From an uncultured Neglectibacter sp. (GTDB taxonomy: Bacteria; Bacillota; Clostridia; Oscillospirales; Acutalibacteraceae), in NCBI GenBank assembly GCA_904374805.1, contig CAJFEW010000012.1, forward strand, positions 1 through 39,886: a stretch of DNA of 39,886 nucleotides, in the 5' to 3' direction. The translations under genes were made by a program, and so were the position numbers. Below the pieces are notes generated by a model. It did no database searches. It was not told the origin of the DNA and saw only the letters and a list, made by a program, of their open reading frames with translations. This document shows positions 1 to 6,692 of the stretch, one piece after another (positions within the stretch are counted from its first letter, which is position 1; each line of letters opens with the position of its first letter).

Positions 1-357
1 CTCCAGCTCCATGTTCTGGAACAGCAGCTTGCCCAGGCTCTCCTCCAGCTCCGCCCGGTAGGGGGAGGCCAGCAGCGCCTGGCGGAAGGGCTGGAGCTTC
101 TCCTCCAGCAGGGGGGCCTGCTCGTCGTTGTAGGTGTTCTCCTCCTCATAGAAGGCATCCCGGGTGTCCACCGTGTGGCGGATGGAGCACAGGGTGGCCT
201 GGGTGCTCACGTGAGAGAGCAAAGTTTCATACTCCTTGTAGATGGCCACCTGCTCCTGGGCGTTGGCAGCGCTCTGCAGGCGGGTGGTCAGCTGTTCCAG
301 CTCCTTGGCCGCGGCGGTATAGTCGGGCCTGGTATAAGTCATTTCTGAAAATTTCAT
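1..357 (-). CDS. M3-family oligoendopeptidase, N-terminal part (runs off left edge)
   Basis: The first 119 codons of a zinc metallopeptidase of family M3 (oligoendopeptidase, the non-PepF branch), a cytosolic enzyme that cuts short peptides. The start is ATG at 357 (MKFSEMTYTRP), preceded by a GAAAGGAAC-type ribosome site. The visible part is the helical N-terminal region with the family-like stretch SIRHTVDTRDAFYEEEN at about residues 60-76. The HEXXH zinc site would lie outside the window, so the catalytic residues cannot be checked. It lies 129 bases downstream of the TetR gene on the same strand; no clear T-rich terminator separates them, so read-through is possible. Family assignment rests on recognising the N-terminus only. 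Confidence 0.8.
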   Translation of the reverse strand, partial: MKFSEMTYTRPDYTAAAKELEQLTTRLQSAANAQEQVAIYKEYETLLSHVSTQATLCSIRHTVDTRDAFYEEENTYNDEQAPLLEEKLQPFRQALLASPYRAELEESLGKLLFQNMELE

Positions 358-486
358 GGCTTTTGTTCCTTTCTTTCATGAGTTTGTTGGATGGAACCCT
401 CTCGATCCGGCCGAGAGAGATTCCTCTTCTGCCTTTGTGAGGCGGGGGCTTTTCCGGAGAGCCCCATCTTTCTAACGCCCAAAGGG

Positions 487-1080
487 CTACAGGGGCTCCT
501 GCTGGAGAAATCCGATGCCGTAGGTCATAATATTTTCCGCCAGTTGGGCCATCTCTTCCGCGGACGTGGCCATGCCTTCTTCCACCCATTTGCGCAGAAG
601 CTCCATGTGTCCCCCACTGGCAAAGGCGTAGAAATATTCCAGCTGCCGGGTGGTGGCCTCTGGAAAATGCTTGGCGTAGGCCTTCAGGCAGATTTCCCGC
701 CCCAGAGAGAGCAGGCGCAGGGCAAAGTCTTTGTCCCCGTTTTCTCCCAGGGTGACGGTACACACATCGGCGTTCTCCTTCAGGCACCGGTAGATTTCTG
801 TGGTGATCTGTAAGGGCGTGGGGAACTCCTCCAGCTGCGGATCCAACAGGGGTGCCAGAGCTTGTTGAAAATCTTCCAGCATTTCCTCTTCGATCCTGGT
901 CAGCAGGTCGTACAAATCCGTATAGTGGGCGTAAAAGGTGCTCCGGTTGACACCGGCCCGTTGGCAGACTTCCCGCACCGTAATACGCTGCAGGGGTTTC
1001 TCTGCCAGCAGGTCGGTGAACGCCCGTCGGATCAGTGACTTTGTCAGCCGCGTGCGGCGGTCTTTGTGGAGAGTGTTCAC
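487..1080 (-). CDS. TetR/AcrR-family transcriptional regulator
   Basis: A 197-residue one-component regulator. The N-terminal helix-turn-helix is clear at about residues 10-55 (RAFTDLLAEKPLQRITVREV, then CQRAGVNRSTFYAHYTDLYD), typical of TetR proteins that bind DNA as dimers. The rest is an alpha-helical ligand and dimer domain of the usual length; the ligand cannot be read from sequence. The start is GTG at 1080 with AGGAGG eight bases upstream. Transcription starts from a strong minus-strand promoter (-10 at 1129-1134, -35 at 1152-1157). The gene diverges from an acetyltransferase, and an inverted repeat covers both -35 boxes, so it probably represses itself and that neighbour. Confidence 0.88.
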   Translation of the reverse strand: MNTLHKDRRTRLTKSLIRRAFTDLLAEKPLQRITVREVCQRAGVNRSTFYAHYTDLYDLLTRIEEEMLEDFQQALAPLLDPQLEEFPTPLQITTEIYRCLKENADVCTVTLGENGDKDFALRLLSLGREICLKAYAKHFPEATTRQLEYFYAFASGGHMELLRKWVEEGMATSAEEMAQLAENIMTYGIGFLQQEPL

Positions 1081-1128
1081 AGCAGCGTCCTCCTGTCCTA
1101 CAGAGGGGAAATAGGTTTCCCTTTCCCC

Positions 1129-1157
1129 ATTATAATATACCCCTCTAAAAAGTGCAA
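1129..1157 (-). promoter_or_regulatory. Sigma-A promoter of the tetR gene
   Basis: On the minus strand the sequence reads TTGCAC, 17 bases, TATAAT: -35 at 1157-1152 and -10 at 1134-1129. The -10 is a full consensus match. It fires leftward into the TetR gene. Confidence 0.8.
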
Positions 1158-1189
1158 CGGAGGATTTCTATTCCTTGTTGCAGTTGCAC
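1151..1189. promoter_or_regulatory. Inverted repeat covering both divergent -35 boxes (candidate TetR operator)
   Basis: GTGCAAC at 1152-1158 is mirrored by GTTGCAC at 1183-1189, with a 24-base gap. Each arm contains the TTGCAC -35 box of one of the two divergent promoters. A further GTTGCA lies at 1178-1183. A TetR dimer on these arms would block both promoters. That it is the operator of the adjacent TetR protein is inference. Confidence 0.5.
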
Positions 1190-1212
1190 AAGAGGAAAAA
1201 GGGTGCTATACT
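1184..1212 (+). promoter_or_regulatory. Sigma-A promoter of the acetyltransferase gene
   Basis: TTGCAC (1184-1189), 17-base spacer, TATACT (1207-1212), placed 44 bases before the ATG at 1257. Confidence 0.8.
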
Positions 1213-1256
1213 GAAGCCCGGAAATCTAATCCAATTGCGGAAAGGTGGTTTTTTCC

Positions 1257-1907
1257 ATGGTGAAAGAGGAAGAGCGCATTTTTCAGGGTATTCTCTTCTG
1301 CCCGGGAGATCCGGAGCTGGTGGCAATCAAGCGGAAGACCCACAACTTGAATGTGGATTACAACAACACCTATGAGGATGAGGTGGAGAAGCGCCAGGCC
1401 ATTCTCCAGGATATTCTGGGAGAGATGGGCGAAGGCGTGCGCATTCAGGGGCCGATCGCCTTCCACTATGGCAAGCACACAAAAGTGGGAAAGAATTTCT
1501 TTGCCAATTTCAACTTGACCATTCAGGACGATGGGGAAGTGACCATTGGGGACAACTGCAACTTTGGCCCCAACGTGACCATTGTCACGCCGGTACACCC
1601 CATGGTGCCCGAGGAGAGGGACTTCCTGCTGGCGCCGGACGGTTCCAAAAAGCACCTGTGCTGGGCAAAGCCGGTGCACATTGGAAACGACTGCTGGTTC
1701 GGGGCCAATGTGGTGGTGTGCCCTGGGGTGACCATTGGAGACGGCTGCGTCATCGGTGCAGGCGCTGTGGTGACGCGGGACATTCCGCCCCGTACCTTTG
1801 CGGCAGGGAATCCCTGCCGGGTCATTCGGGAGATCACCGAGCAGGACAGCATGAAGCACAAGCCGGAAGTCCTTGCAGAGTATCGTGTGCCGGAAGCAAC
1901 CGAATAA
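1257..1907 (+). CDS. Maltose/galactoside O-acetyltransferase-like protein (left-handed beta-helix)
   Basis: A 216-residue acetyl-CoA-dependent sugar O-acetyltransferase of the maa/lacA (LbH_MAT-like) family. The C-terminal two thirds show the hexapeptide repeats that form a left-handed beta-helix (GDNCNFGPNVTIVTPVHP, then IGNDCWFGANVVVCPGVTIG), including the conserved catalytic His in TPVHP. The N-terminal maltose-acetyltransferase cap is also present. A GTG at 1245 is open in frame, but ATG 1257 is chosen because AAAGGTGG sits eight bases before it and overlaps the GTG. Such enzymes acetylate free sugars, often as detoxification; the true substrate is unknown. It is divergent from a TetR gene that may control it. 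Confidence 0.88.
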   Translation: MVKEEERIFQGILFCPGDPELVAIKRKTHNLNVDYNNTYEDEVEKRQAILQDILGEMGEGVRIQGPIAFHYGKHTKVGKNFFANFNLTIQDDGEVTIGDNCNFGPNVTIVTPVHPMVPEERDFLLAPDGSKKHLCWAKPVHIGNDCWFGANVVVCPGVTIGDGCVIGAGAVVTRDIPPRTFAAGNPCRVIREITEQDSMKHKPEVLAEYRVPEATE

Positions 1908-1923
1908 ACCCTGCTGGACGAAA

Positions 1924-1964
1924 AACAGGAAGGGCCATCCCCTGAGGGAGCGGCCCTTCCTGTT
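1924..1964 (+). terminator. Terminator hairpin after the acetyltransferase
   Basis: Perfect 13-base arms AACAGGAAGGGCC (1924-1936) and GGCCCTTCCTGTT (1952-1964). The T-run is weak, so efficiency is uncertain. Confidence 0.7.
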
Positions 1965-2016
1965 CATAAGAGGAAGTAAGGAGAAAAATGAGGATATAGA
2001 TGAGGATAGTATTGAG

Positions 2017-2040
2017 GGTGCGGTCTTTTTCGACCGCACC
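2017..2040 (+). other. Isolated perfect 9-bp hairpin
   Basis: GGTGCGGTC (2017-2025), loop TTTTTC, GACCGCACC (2032-2040). It lies in the 288-base stretch between the acetyltransferase terminator and the oadB promoter, where I see no gene. No T-run follows, so it is not a standard terminator. Confidence 0.4.
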
Positions 2041-2195
2041 TATAGAATACCCGGGAAATGTGAAATTCCCTTGAAGTTTTTTTGAGAGGATTCTTAAATT
2101 ACCGTGAACGGGAGAATGCCTTCCCAAGCCCTGAAAGGGGGAACGTTTTTTATAGCAGGTGGGAAATTCCTCAGGAAAAGTCTGGGGGGCAGTCC

Positions 2196-2224
2196 TTGAC
2201 ATGCATGGGGAAACATGCTACACT
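2196..2224 (+). promoter_or_regulatory. Sigma-A promoter of the riboswitch-oadB transcript
   Basis: TTGACA (2196-2201), 17 bases, TACACT (2219-2224). The expected start site near 2231 lies just before the riboswitch. Confidence 0.85.
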
Positions 2225-2235
2225 AAGCAGCGAAC

Positions 2236-2322
2236 TAGGGGAGTAGTCGGCATGGGTTTCCATGCAGCTAAGTCAACATTCTGGGCGTCCCCGCCCTGGT
2301 TTAGCTTGAAACGACAAGACCT
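2236..2322 (+). promoter_or_regulatory. yybP-ykoY-like (Mn2+-type) riboswitch aptamer upstream of oadB
   Basis: The RNA has the hallmarks of the yybP-ykoY class: AGGGGAGTAG on the 5' side of P1 (2237-2246) and CAAGACCT on the 3' side (2315-2322), which in known members form the metal-binding loop L1. A P2 hairpin follows (GCATGG 2250-2255 with CCATGC 2260-2265). A P3 arm is closed by AGCTAA (2266-2271) and TTAGCT (2301-2306). It contains GTCAACATTC and a GGGC/GCCC stem, like loop L3 of the Lactococcus lactis aptamer as I recall it. The P4 hairpin seen in that aptamer is absent. Known members sense Mn2+; the target here is a sodium pump, so another ion such as Na+ is possible. Confidence 0.75.
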
Positions 2323-2349
2323 GTGCCTTCGGCATAGGTCTATTTTTAT
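2317..2349 (+). terminator. Riboswitch-controlled intrinsic terminator
   Basis: AGACCTGTGCC (2317-2327), loop TTC, GGCATAGGTCT (2331-2341), then ATTTTTAT. The first six bases are also the 3' strand of aptamer P1, so ligand binding should free read-through (an ON switch). Gene expression would rise with ligand. Confidence 0.82.
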
Positions 2350-2388
2350 ATCTCCCCTTTTCAGGAAGAATCCCGTACAAAAGGAAGG

Positions 2389-3528
2389 ATGAAGAAAACT
2401 ATGGAATTCTTGTGGGAAGGTCTGCTGTCCATCACCTGGCAGCAGGTTGTGATGTATGTGGTGGGCGCCGTCCTGATTTGGCTGGCCATCAAAAAGGAGT
2501 ATGAGCCCACCCTGCTGCTGCCTATGGGCTTTGGCGCCATTCTGGTGAACCTGCCCAGCTCTGGCGTGCTCAACCAGGTGATGGAAGGCGCAGGGGAGAC
2601 CCACGGCATCATCCAGTGGCTGTTCGAGGTGGGCATTTCCACCTCAGAGGCATTCCCTCTCTTGCTGTTCATTGGCATTGGCGCCATGATCGATTTCGGG
2701 CCCCTGCTTTCCAACCCGAAGATGTTCCTCTTCGGCGCGGCCGCGCAGTTTGGCATTTTCCTTACCATTGTGCTGGCTGCCCTGCTGGGCTTTGAAATCA
2801 AGGACGCTGCCTCCATCGGCATCATTGGCGCTGCCGACGGCCCCACCTCTATTCTGGTGTCCCAGGTTCTGGGCTCCAACTATATTGGGCCCATCGCGGT
2901 GGCTGCTTACTCCTATATGGCTTTGGTGCCCATCATTCAGCCGGCGGCCATCAAGCTGGTGACCACCAAGAAGGAGCGGGCCATCAAGATGGAGTACCGC
3001 CCCAACCAGGTCACCAAGACTACCCGCATCCTGTTCCCCATTATGGTCACCTTCGTGGCTGGCCTGGTGGCTCCCGCATCCGTCTCTCTGGTGGGCTTCC
3101 TGATGTTCGGCAACCTGATCCGGGAATGCGGCGTGCTCAACCGTCTCTCTGAGACCGCCCAGAACGACCTGGCCAACCTGATCACGCTGCTGCTGGGCAT
3201 CACCATTTCCTTCTCCATGCGCGCCGACCAGTTCGTCACCGTGCAGACCATTATGATTATGGCCCTGGGCCTGGTGGCCTTTATCTTCGATACCATCGCT
3301 GGCGTAGTGTTCGCCAAGATTCTCAATGTGTTCAGCAAGACCAAGATGAACCCCATGGTGGGCGCCGCTGGCATTTCCGCGTTCCCCATGTCCGCCCGTA
3401 TCGTGGAGAAAATGGGCATTGCTGCCAACAACCAGAACCACCTGCTGATGCACGCCGTGGGCGCCAACGTCTCCGGTCAGATCGCCTCCGCTGTGGCTGG
3501 CGGCATTATCCTGGGCTTCTTTATGTAA
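2389..3528 (+). CDS. oadB: Sodium ion-translocating decarboxylase subunit beta (OadB/GcdB/MmdB)
   Basis: A 379-residue polytopic membrane protein, the Na+ channel subunit of biotin-dependent decarboxylases (oxaloacetate, glutaconyl-CoA or methylmalonyl-CoA), which couple carboxybiotin decarboxylation to Na+ export. About nine to eleven hydrophobic segments are visible. Family motifs include GIGAMIDFGPLLSNP (about residues 97-111), IGIIGAADGPTSILVSQ with the conserved Asp needed for Na+ passage (about 144-160), and GAAGISAFPMSARI near the C-terminus. Start choice is uncertain: ATG 2389 abuts AAGGAAGG, whereas ATG 2401 lies 12 bases after it. No alpha (carboxyltransferase) or biotin-carrier gene is present here, so the substrate is unknown. 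A broken small subunit follows. Confidence 0.93.
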   Translation: MKKTMEFLWEGLLSITWQQVVMYVVGAVLIWLAIKKEYEPTLLLPMGFGAILVNLPSSGVLNQVMEGAGETHGIIQWLFEVGISTSEAFPLLLFIGIGAMIDFGPLLSNPKMFLFGAAAQFGIFLTIVLAALLGFEIKDAASIGIIGAADGPTSILVSQVLGSNYIGPIAVAAYSYMALVPIIQPAAIKLVTTKKERAIKMEYRPNQVTKTTRILFPIMVTFVAGLVAPASVSLVGFLMFGNLIRECGVLNRLSETAQNDLANLITLLLGITISFSMRADQFVTVQTIMIMALGLVAFIFDTIAGVVFAKILNVFSKTKMNPMVGAAGISAFPMSARIVEKMGIAANNQNHLLMHAVGANVSGQIASAVAGGIILGFFM

Positions 3529-3645
3529 GGTGAACATCTGGCGATGTTCACCCAGAGAAGACCTCGAACACGCAGTGTTCGCCTTTCCCGCCACGGGGGG
3601 AAAGGACCGGCCTTCTCTCTGGCTCCCTAGGAGGGCCTCTTTTTC
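3529..3645 (+). other. Multi-hairpin spacer between oadB and the small subunit
   Basis: Directly after the oadB stop there are four stem-loops. The first is GGTGAACATC/GATGTTCACC (3529-3552, loop TGGC). The second is CGAACAC/GTGTTCG (3565-3581). The third is CCTTTCCC with GGGGAAAGG (3582-3605). CCAGAGAAG (3552-3560) can also pair with CTTCTCT-CTGG (about 3612-3622) to enclose hairpins two and three in a three-way junction. A last hairpin around 3621-3638 is followed by TCTTTTTC and may be a terminator. No known RNA family was recognised. Confidence 0.55.
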
Positions 3646-3726
3646 GGTTCTCGCACCAAGACAGAAAAACAACAATTGGTTTTCCATACAAGTCGCGCCC
3701 ACGCGCGGGAAGGAGAAAGCACTTTT

Positions 3727-3841
3727 ATGAACATGGACGTCGTAATGGAAGCCCTGGGCATCATGGGCAAAGGGATGCTGGGCATCTATCGCGTTGCTGG
3801 TCTACCTGCTGACCAAAATCACTTCCCGGAAAAAGTCCTGA
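3727..3841 (+). pseudogene. OadG-related small transporter subunit, apparent +1 frameshift
   Basis: ATG 3727, with AAGGAG upstream, opens MNMDVVMEALGIMGKGMLGI, the start of the roughly 40-residue single-span OadG-related subunit that accompanies OadB in Clostridia. The frame then degenerates (YRVAGLPAD...) and no membrane helix follows. Reading on after dropping one base near 3787-3790 gives FALLVYLLTKITSRKKS and a stop at 3839-3841, which completes the expected helix and basic tail. So one extra base breaks the gene. It may be a true loss, an assembly error, or programmed slippage; no slippery run is visible at the site. The subunit normally helps assemble or anchor the pump. Confidence 0.75.
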
Positions 3842-3852
3842 CAAAGGAAAGA

Positions 3853-3889
3853 GAGAAGGGCGGGCCCTGGAGGCTCGCCCTTTTCTTCT
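3853..3889 (+). terminator. Terminator of the oadB transcript
   Basis: AAGGGCG (3856-3862) pairs with CGCCCTT (3876-3882), extended by an inner GGCC/GGCT stem, followed by TTCTTCTCC. Confidence 0.75.
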
Positions 3890-3909
3890 CCTTGAAAAGT
3901 AAAATATAC

Positions 3910-3938
3910 TTGACTTTTAGAATACTATAAATTACAAT
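3910..3938 (+). promoter_or_regulatory. Sigma-A promoter of the Xre-membrane protein pair
   Basis: TTGACT (3910-3915), 17 bases, TACAAT (3933-3938). An imperfect inverted repeat AAAAGT (3895-3900)/ACTTTT (3913-3918) overlaps the -35 and could be an operator for the regulator it drives. Confidence 0.7.
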
Positions 3939-3957
3939 TGGATCATGAGGTGATGGC

Positions 3958-4155
3958 ATGGGTAAAAATCTAAAACTAAAAGCCGCTCGGGCCGCGTTGG
4001 GTCTGACCCAGCAGGATTTGGCGGAGGCGGTGGGTGTCACCCGCCAGACCATTGTGGCCATCGAGCGGGGGGACTACAACCCCACCATCAAGCTCTGCGT
4101 GGAAATTTGCAAGGCCCTGGGCAAGACCTTGGACGAGCTGTTCTGGGAACCGTGA
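3958..4155 (+). CDS. Small Xre/Cro-type HTH regulator
   Basis: A 65-residue single-domain DNA-binding protein of the YozG-like Xre group. The helix-turn-helix reads TQQDLAEAVGVTRQTIVAIE at about residues 18-37, followed by the family stretch RGDYNPTIKLCVEICKALGK and the typical end LDELFW. The start ATG 3958 follows GAGGTGATG. The gene is immediately followed (16 bases) by a membrane protein, a common pairing in Firmicutes in which the regulator controls the pair. Target sites are unknown, but the dyad at its own promoter is a candidate. Confidence 0.9.
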   Translation: MGKNLKLKAARAALGLTQQDLAEAVGVTRQTIVAIERGDYNPTIKLCVEICKALGKTLDELFWEP

Positions 4156-4170
4156 GAGGAGTTGTGCACC

Positions 4171-4617
4171 ATGAGAAAACGTACCGAGTTAGACGAGCGC
4201 CAACTGTGGCAACGGGGCAACGTGTTCAAGCACGCCTTTGTGTTTTTACTTGCGGCCCTGGCGGCAGAAGGGGCCTGTAAGGCCTTTGGTGTTACCTGGG
4301 CAGAGGGCCCTTGGGAGGCAATTATGATCATCTGGGCCAGCGTTGCCCTGTGCTGGTGGGAGTTTATCCTGCGGGATATCAACCCCATGGGAAGAAGCCA
4401 GAAGACTTTCTTTTTCGCCATGGGGCTGTGCGGCCTGTGCATCGTGGTGATGGAGCTGGCGTCTCTGGCGGCCGGCCGGGGCCCGCTGCTGGAGGAAGCC
4501 ATGCTCACCTCTGGGGGAGCCATCACCCTTATCGGCTGTCTGATGGCCAGTGTCTTGGCGGTGTACCTGGTAAAAACTTTCCGGGACAAGCGTCGCCCCG
4601 CCGGGGATGAGGAGTAA
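4171..4617 (+). CDS. Membrane protein partner of the Xre regulator (DUF6773/DUF2178-like)
   Basis: A 148-residue protein with four likely transmembrane segments (about residues 19-36, 47-64, 77-98 and 112-135) and a charged N-terminus MRKRTELDERQLWQRGNVFK. The DERQ-type N-terminus followed by paired helices resembles the DUF6773 or DUF2178 membrane proteins that sit next to YozG-type regulators. ATG 4171 is chosen over an in-frame TTG at 4162 because AGAGGAG lies nine bases upstream of the ATG. No enzymatic motif is seen and the function is unknown. Confidence 0.72.
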   Translation: MRKRTELDERQLWQRGNVFKHAFVFLLAALAAEGACKAFGVTWAEGPWEAIMIIWASVALCWWEFILRDINPMGRSQKTFFFAMGLCGLCIVVMELASLAAGRGPLLEEAMLTSGGAITLIGCLMASVLAVYLVKTFRDKRRPAGDEE

Positions 4618-4674
4618 ACTTGCAGCCGTCGGGGCCGCCTCCTGCAAAAATCCCTTCCCATTGGCGGTCAAACC

Positions 4675-4683
4675 TGCTATAAT
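4675..4683 (+). promoter_or_regulatory. Extended -10 promoter of asnA
   Basis: TGCTATAAT at 4675-4683 is a TGn-extended consensus -10 without a good -35 at 17 bases. It lies 32 bases before the asnA ATG. Confidence 0.55.
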
Positions 4684-4714
4684 AGAAAAGATCTTGAAGC
4701 AAGGGGGAACTGTT

Positions 4715-5716
4715 ATGACCATCCTGCCAGAACACTACCAACCCGCCCTGGGGCTTTATGAGACGCAGAAGGCCATTGGGCTCATCAAGAATATTTTCCA
4801 GGTTAAGCTCTGCGCGGCCCTGCACTTGAAGCGGGTTACCGCGCCCCTGTTTGTGGACCCGGCCACCGGCCTTAACGACGACTTAAACGGGGTGGAGCGC
4901 CCCGTGGGCTTTGACATCCCCGCCGTGGGCATCGAGGGTCAGGTGGTCCACTCTTTGGCCAAATGGAAGCGCCTGGCCCTTCACGACTACAATTTCTTTG
5001 TGGGCAATGGCCTGGTGGCGGACATGAACGCCATCCGCCGGGACGAGGAGCTGGACAACCTCCACTCCATCTACGTGGACCAGTGGGACTGGGAGAAGGT
5101 CATCGACGAATCCACCCGCAACGAGGCCTACTTAAAGGACACCGTCCGCCGCATCGTCAGCGCCATTTGCGGTACCCTGGATGAGCTGAAGTGGCAGTTC
5201 TCCAGCCTGGACACCGACCTGTGCCGGGACGTGTTTTTCCTCACCGCCCAAGAGTTGGAGGACATGTACCCCCAGCTCACCCCCAAGGAGCGGGAGGCTG
5301 TCATCACCAAAAAGCACAAGACCGTGTTTATCCAGCAGATCGGCGGCAAGCTGAGAAGCGGCCAGCCCCACGACGGCCGTGCCCCCGACTACGACGACTG
5401 GAGCTTAAACGGCGACCTGCTCTTCTGGCACGAGCCCTTGCAGTGCCCTTTGGAAATTAGCAGCATGGGTATCCGGGTGGACCCGGAAAGTTTGGACCGG
5501 CAGCTCACGGAAGCGGGCTGCGACAACCGTCGGGAACTTCCTTTCCACAAAATGCTCCTAAACGGCCAGCTGCCCCTGACCATCGGCGGGGGCATCGGCC
5601 AAAGCCGCCTGTGCATGCTGCTGCTGGGCAAAGCCCACATTGGCGAGGTCCAGGCCTCCCTGTGGGACGAGGAGACAAAGCGCCTTTGCAAGGAAGCGGG
5701 TATCGTCCTGCTGTAA
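4715..5716 (+). CDS. asnA: Aspartate-ammonia ligase (asparagine synthetase A)
   Basis: A 333-residue cytosolic enzyme that makes asparagine from aspartate, ammonia and ATP; length matches the family (about 330). It belongs to the class II aminoacyl-tRNA synthetase fold. Visible family segments are LPEHYQPALGLYETQKAI at the N-terminus, FVDPATGLNDDLNGVERPV, QWDWEKVI, the ATP-site region AVITKKHKTVFIQQIGGKL, and motif 3 LTIGGGIGQSRLCMLLL near the C-terminus. ATG 4715 follows AAGGGGGAAC; the frame is open upstream to 4607, but those codons overlap the preceding gene and its promoter. A membrane protein gene follows 12 bases downstream with its own SD. Confidence 0.96.
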   Translation: MTILPEHYQPALGLYETQKAIGLIKNIFQVKLCAALHLKRVTAPLFVDPATGLNDDLNGVERPVGFDIPAVGIEGQVVHSLAKWKRLALHDYNFFVGNGLVADMNAIRRDEELDNLHSIYVDQWDWEKVIDESTRNEAYLKDTVRRIVSAICGTLDELKWQFSSLDTDLCRDVFFLTAQELEDMYPQLTPKEREAVITKKHKTVFIQQIGGKLRSGQPHDGRAPDYDDWSLNGDLLFWHEPLQCPLEISSMGIRVDPESLDRQLTEAGCDNRRELPFHKMLLNGQLPLTIGGGIGQSRLCMLLLGKAHIGEVQASLWDEETKRLCKEAGIVLL

Positions 5717-5728
5717 GGAGTGTTTCCC

Positions 5729-6187
5729 ATGATAGGGTTTGTCAAAGTATACTGGTTGGAACTTGCGCTGTTCGCTGTGTCCTTGGTGGGGGTTTTGGTC
5801 GCTTGGCCGTTCTTGCCAGAGCAGGTCCCTGTTCTATGGAACCTTCCCACCCGTCCAGCACCCAAGTGGTCTCTGCTGCTTTTGACTATTCTGCAGCTTC
5901 CGGGAGCATGTCTGGTGCGTTTTGGCTTGCATCTCTATTTCGTAAGGTATCCTGCTTTGGCGTTCACCTTCGGCTGCCTAGAGCGTTTAGTGCCCCCTCT
6001 TTTTTCAGTGGCGCTGATTCTCTGCCAGCTTAGTTCAGTTCTGGGAGCTTTTGGCCTATTCTTTCCTGTCTTGTATGTCCTTTTGGGGGAGCTGGTGTTT
6101 CTGGTTCTCCTCTGTGTTTGCCTTGCTGCCAAACAATGGACCAAAAGGTGTAGGCTGAAATCCTCACTACGTTGTAAAAAGGAGTAA
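5729..6187 (+). CDS. Small integral membrane protein (DUF1648-like), diverged copy
   Basis: A 152-residue protein with about four hydrophobic segments. It is a paralogue of the next gene: both begin with FVKxYWLEL and share the pattern of helices and the central LERL/VERLLP segment. This copy has lost the IPLQFQGDGT-like stretch typical of DUF1648/SdpI-type proteins (here VPVLWNLPTRPAPKW), and it is less GC-rich with more T-ending codons, which suggests faster drift. ATG 5729 is preceded by AAGGAG at eight bases; a GTG at 5720 is also open. It is probably co-transcribed with asnA. Function unknown. Confidence 0.65.
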   Translation: MIGFVKVYWLELALFAVSLVGVLVAWPFLPEQVPVLWNLPTRPAPKWSLLLLTILQLPGACLVRFGLHLYFVRYPALAFTFGCLERLVPPLFSVALILCQLSSVLGAFGLFFPVLYVLLGELVFLVLLCVCLAAKQWTKRCRLKSSLRCKKE

Positions 6188-6192
6188 TACGC

Positions 6193-6651
6193 ATGAAAGC
6201 GTTTGTCAAAACCTATTGGCTGGAGCTTCTCTTTTTTGCCGTGGGCTTTGTGGGGGCGGTCCTTGCCATGCCCTTTTTGCCCAGGAGCATCCCTCTGCAA
6301 TTTCAAGGCGACGGAACCATCACCCGAACAGGTCCCAGATGGATGCTGTTCCTCATCCCACTGGTACAGCTGGTGGCGTGTTACGGCTTCCATTGGTGGA
6401 TCGGCCAATGCCTGGAGAAGCTGCCCGCTCTGGCTCCCACCCTTTCCGGCGTGGAGCGGCTGCTGCCGGCGGTGCTGTCCATTATTCTTCTGAGCCTGGA
6501 ACTGTGCGTGCTGCTGGCCGCCTGGGGCGTGACGGTCCCTGTGGGCACCGTGATGCTCATCGAGCTGTTGCTGGTGCCCCTAGTGTTTGTCGGCTTTGTG
6601 GCTGTGAAAATCATTCGGAATATTGGAAATCTGGGAAAGGGAAACCAGTAA
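6193..6651 (+). CDS. Small integral membrane protein (DUF1648-like)
   Basis: A 152-residue protein with four predicted membrane spans. After the first helix comes FLPRSIPLQFQGDGTITRTG, which resembles the IP..f...G conserved in DUF1648 domains of SdpI-type (toxin immunity/signalling) membrane proteins. The start ATG 6193 follows AAAAGGAG, which overlaps the stop codon of the related upstream gene, so the two are translationally close. It ends directly before a strong terminator. No substrate or partner can be named. Confidence 0.7.
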   Translation: MKAFVKTYWLELLFFAVGFVGAVLAMPFLPRSIPLQFQGDGTITRTGPRWMLFLIPLVQLVACYGFHWWIGQCLEKLPALAPTLSGVERLLPAVLSIILLSLELCVLLAAWGVTVPVGTVMLIELLLVPLVFVGFVAVKIIRNIGNLGKGNQ

Positions 6652-6658
6652 AAACAAA

Positions 6659-6692
6659 AAAGAGGCCGTTGCCAAGGGCAACGGCCTCTTTT
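6659..6692. terminator. Strong, potentially bidirectional terminator
   Basis: GAGGCCGTTGCC ending at 6673, loop AAG, and GGCAACGGCCTC starting at 6677, flanked by an A-run on the left and TTTT on the right. It ends the asnA transcript and could also stop the leftward patatin transcript, which ends at 6823. Confidence 0.88.
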
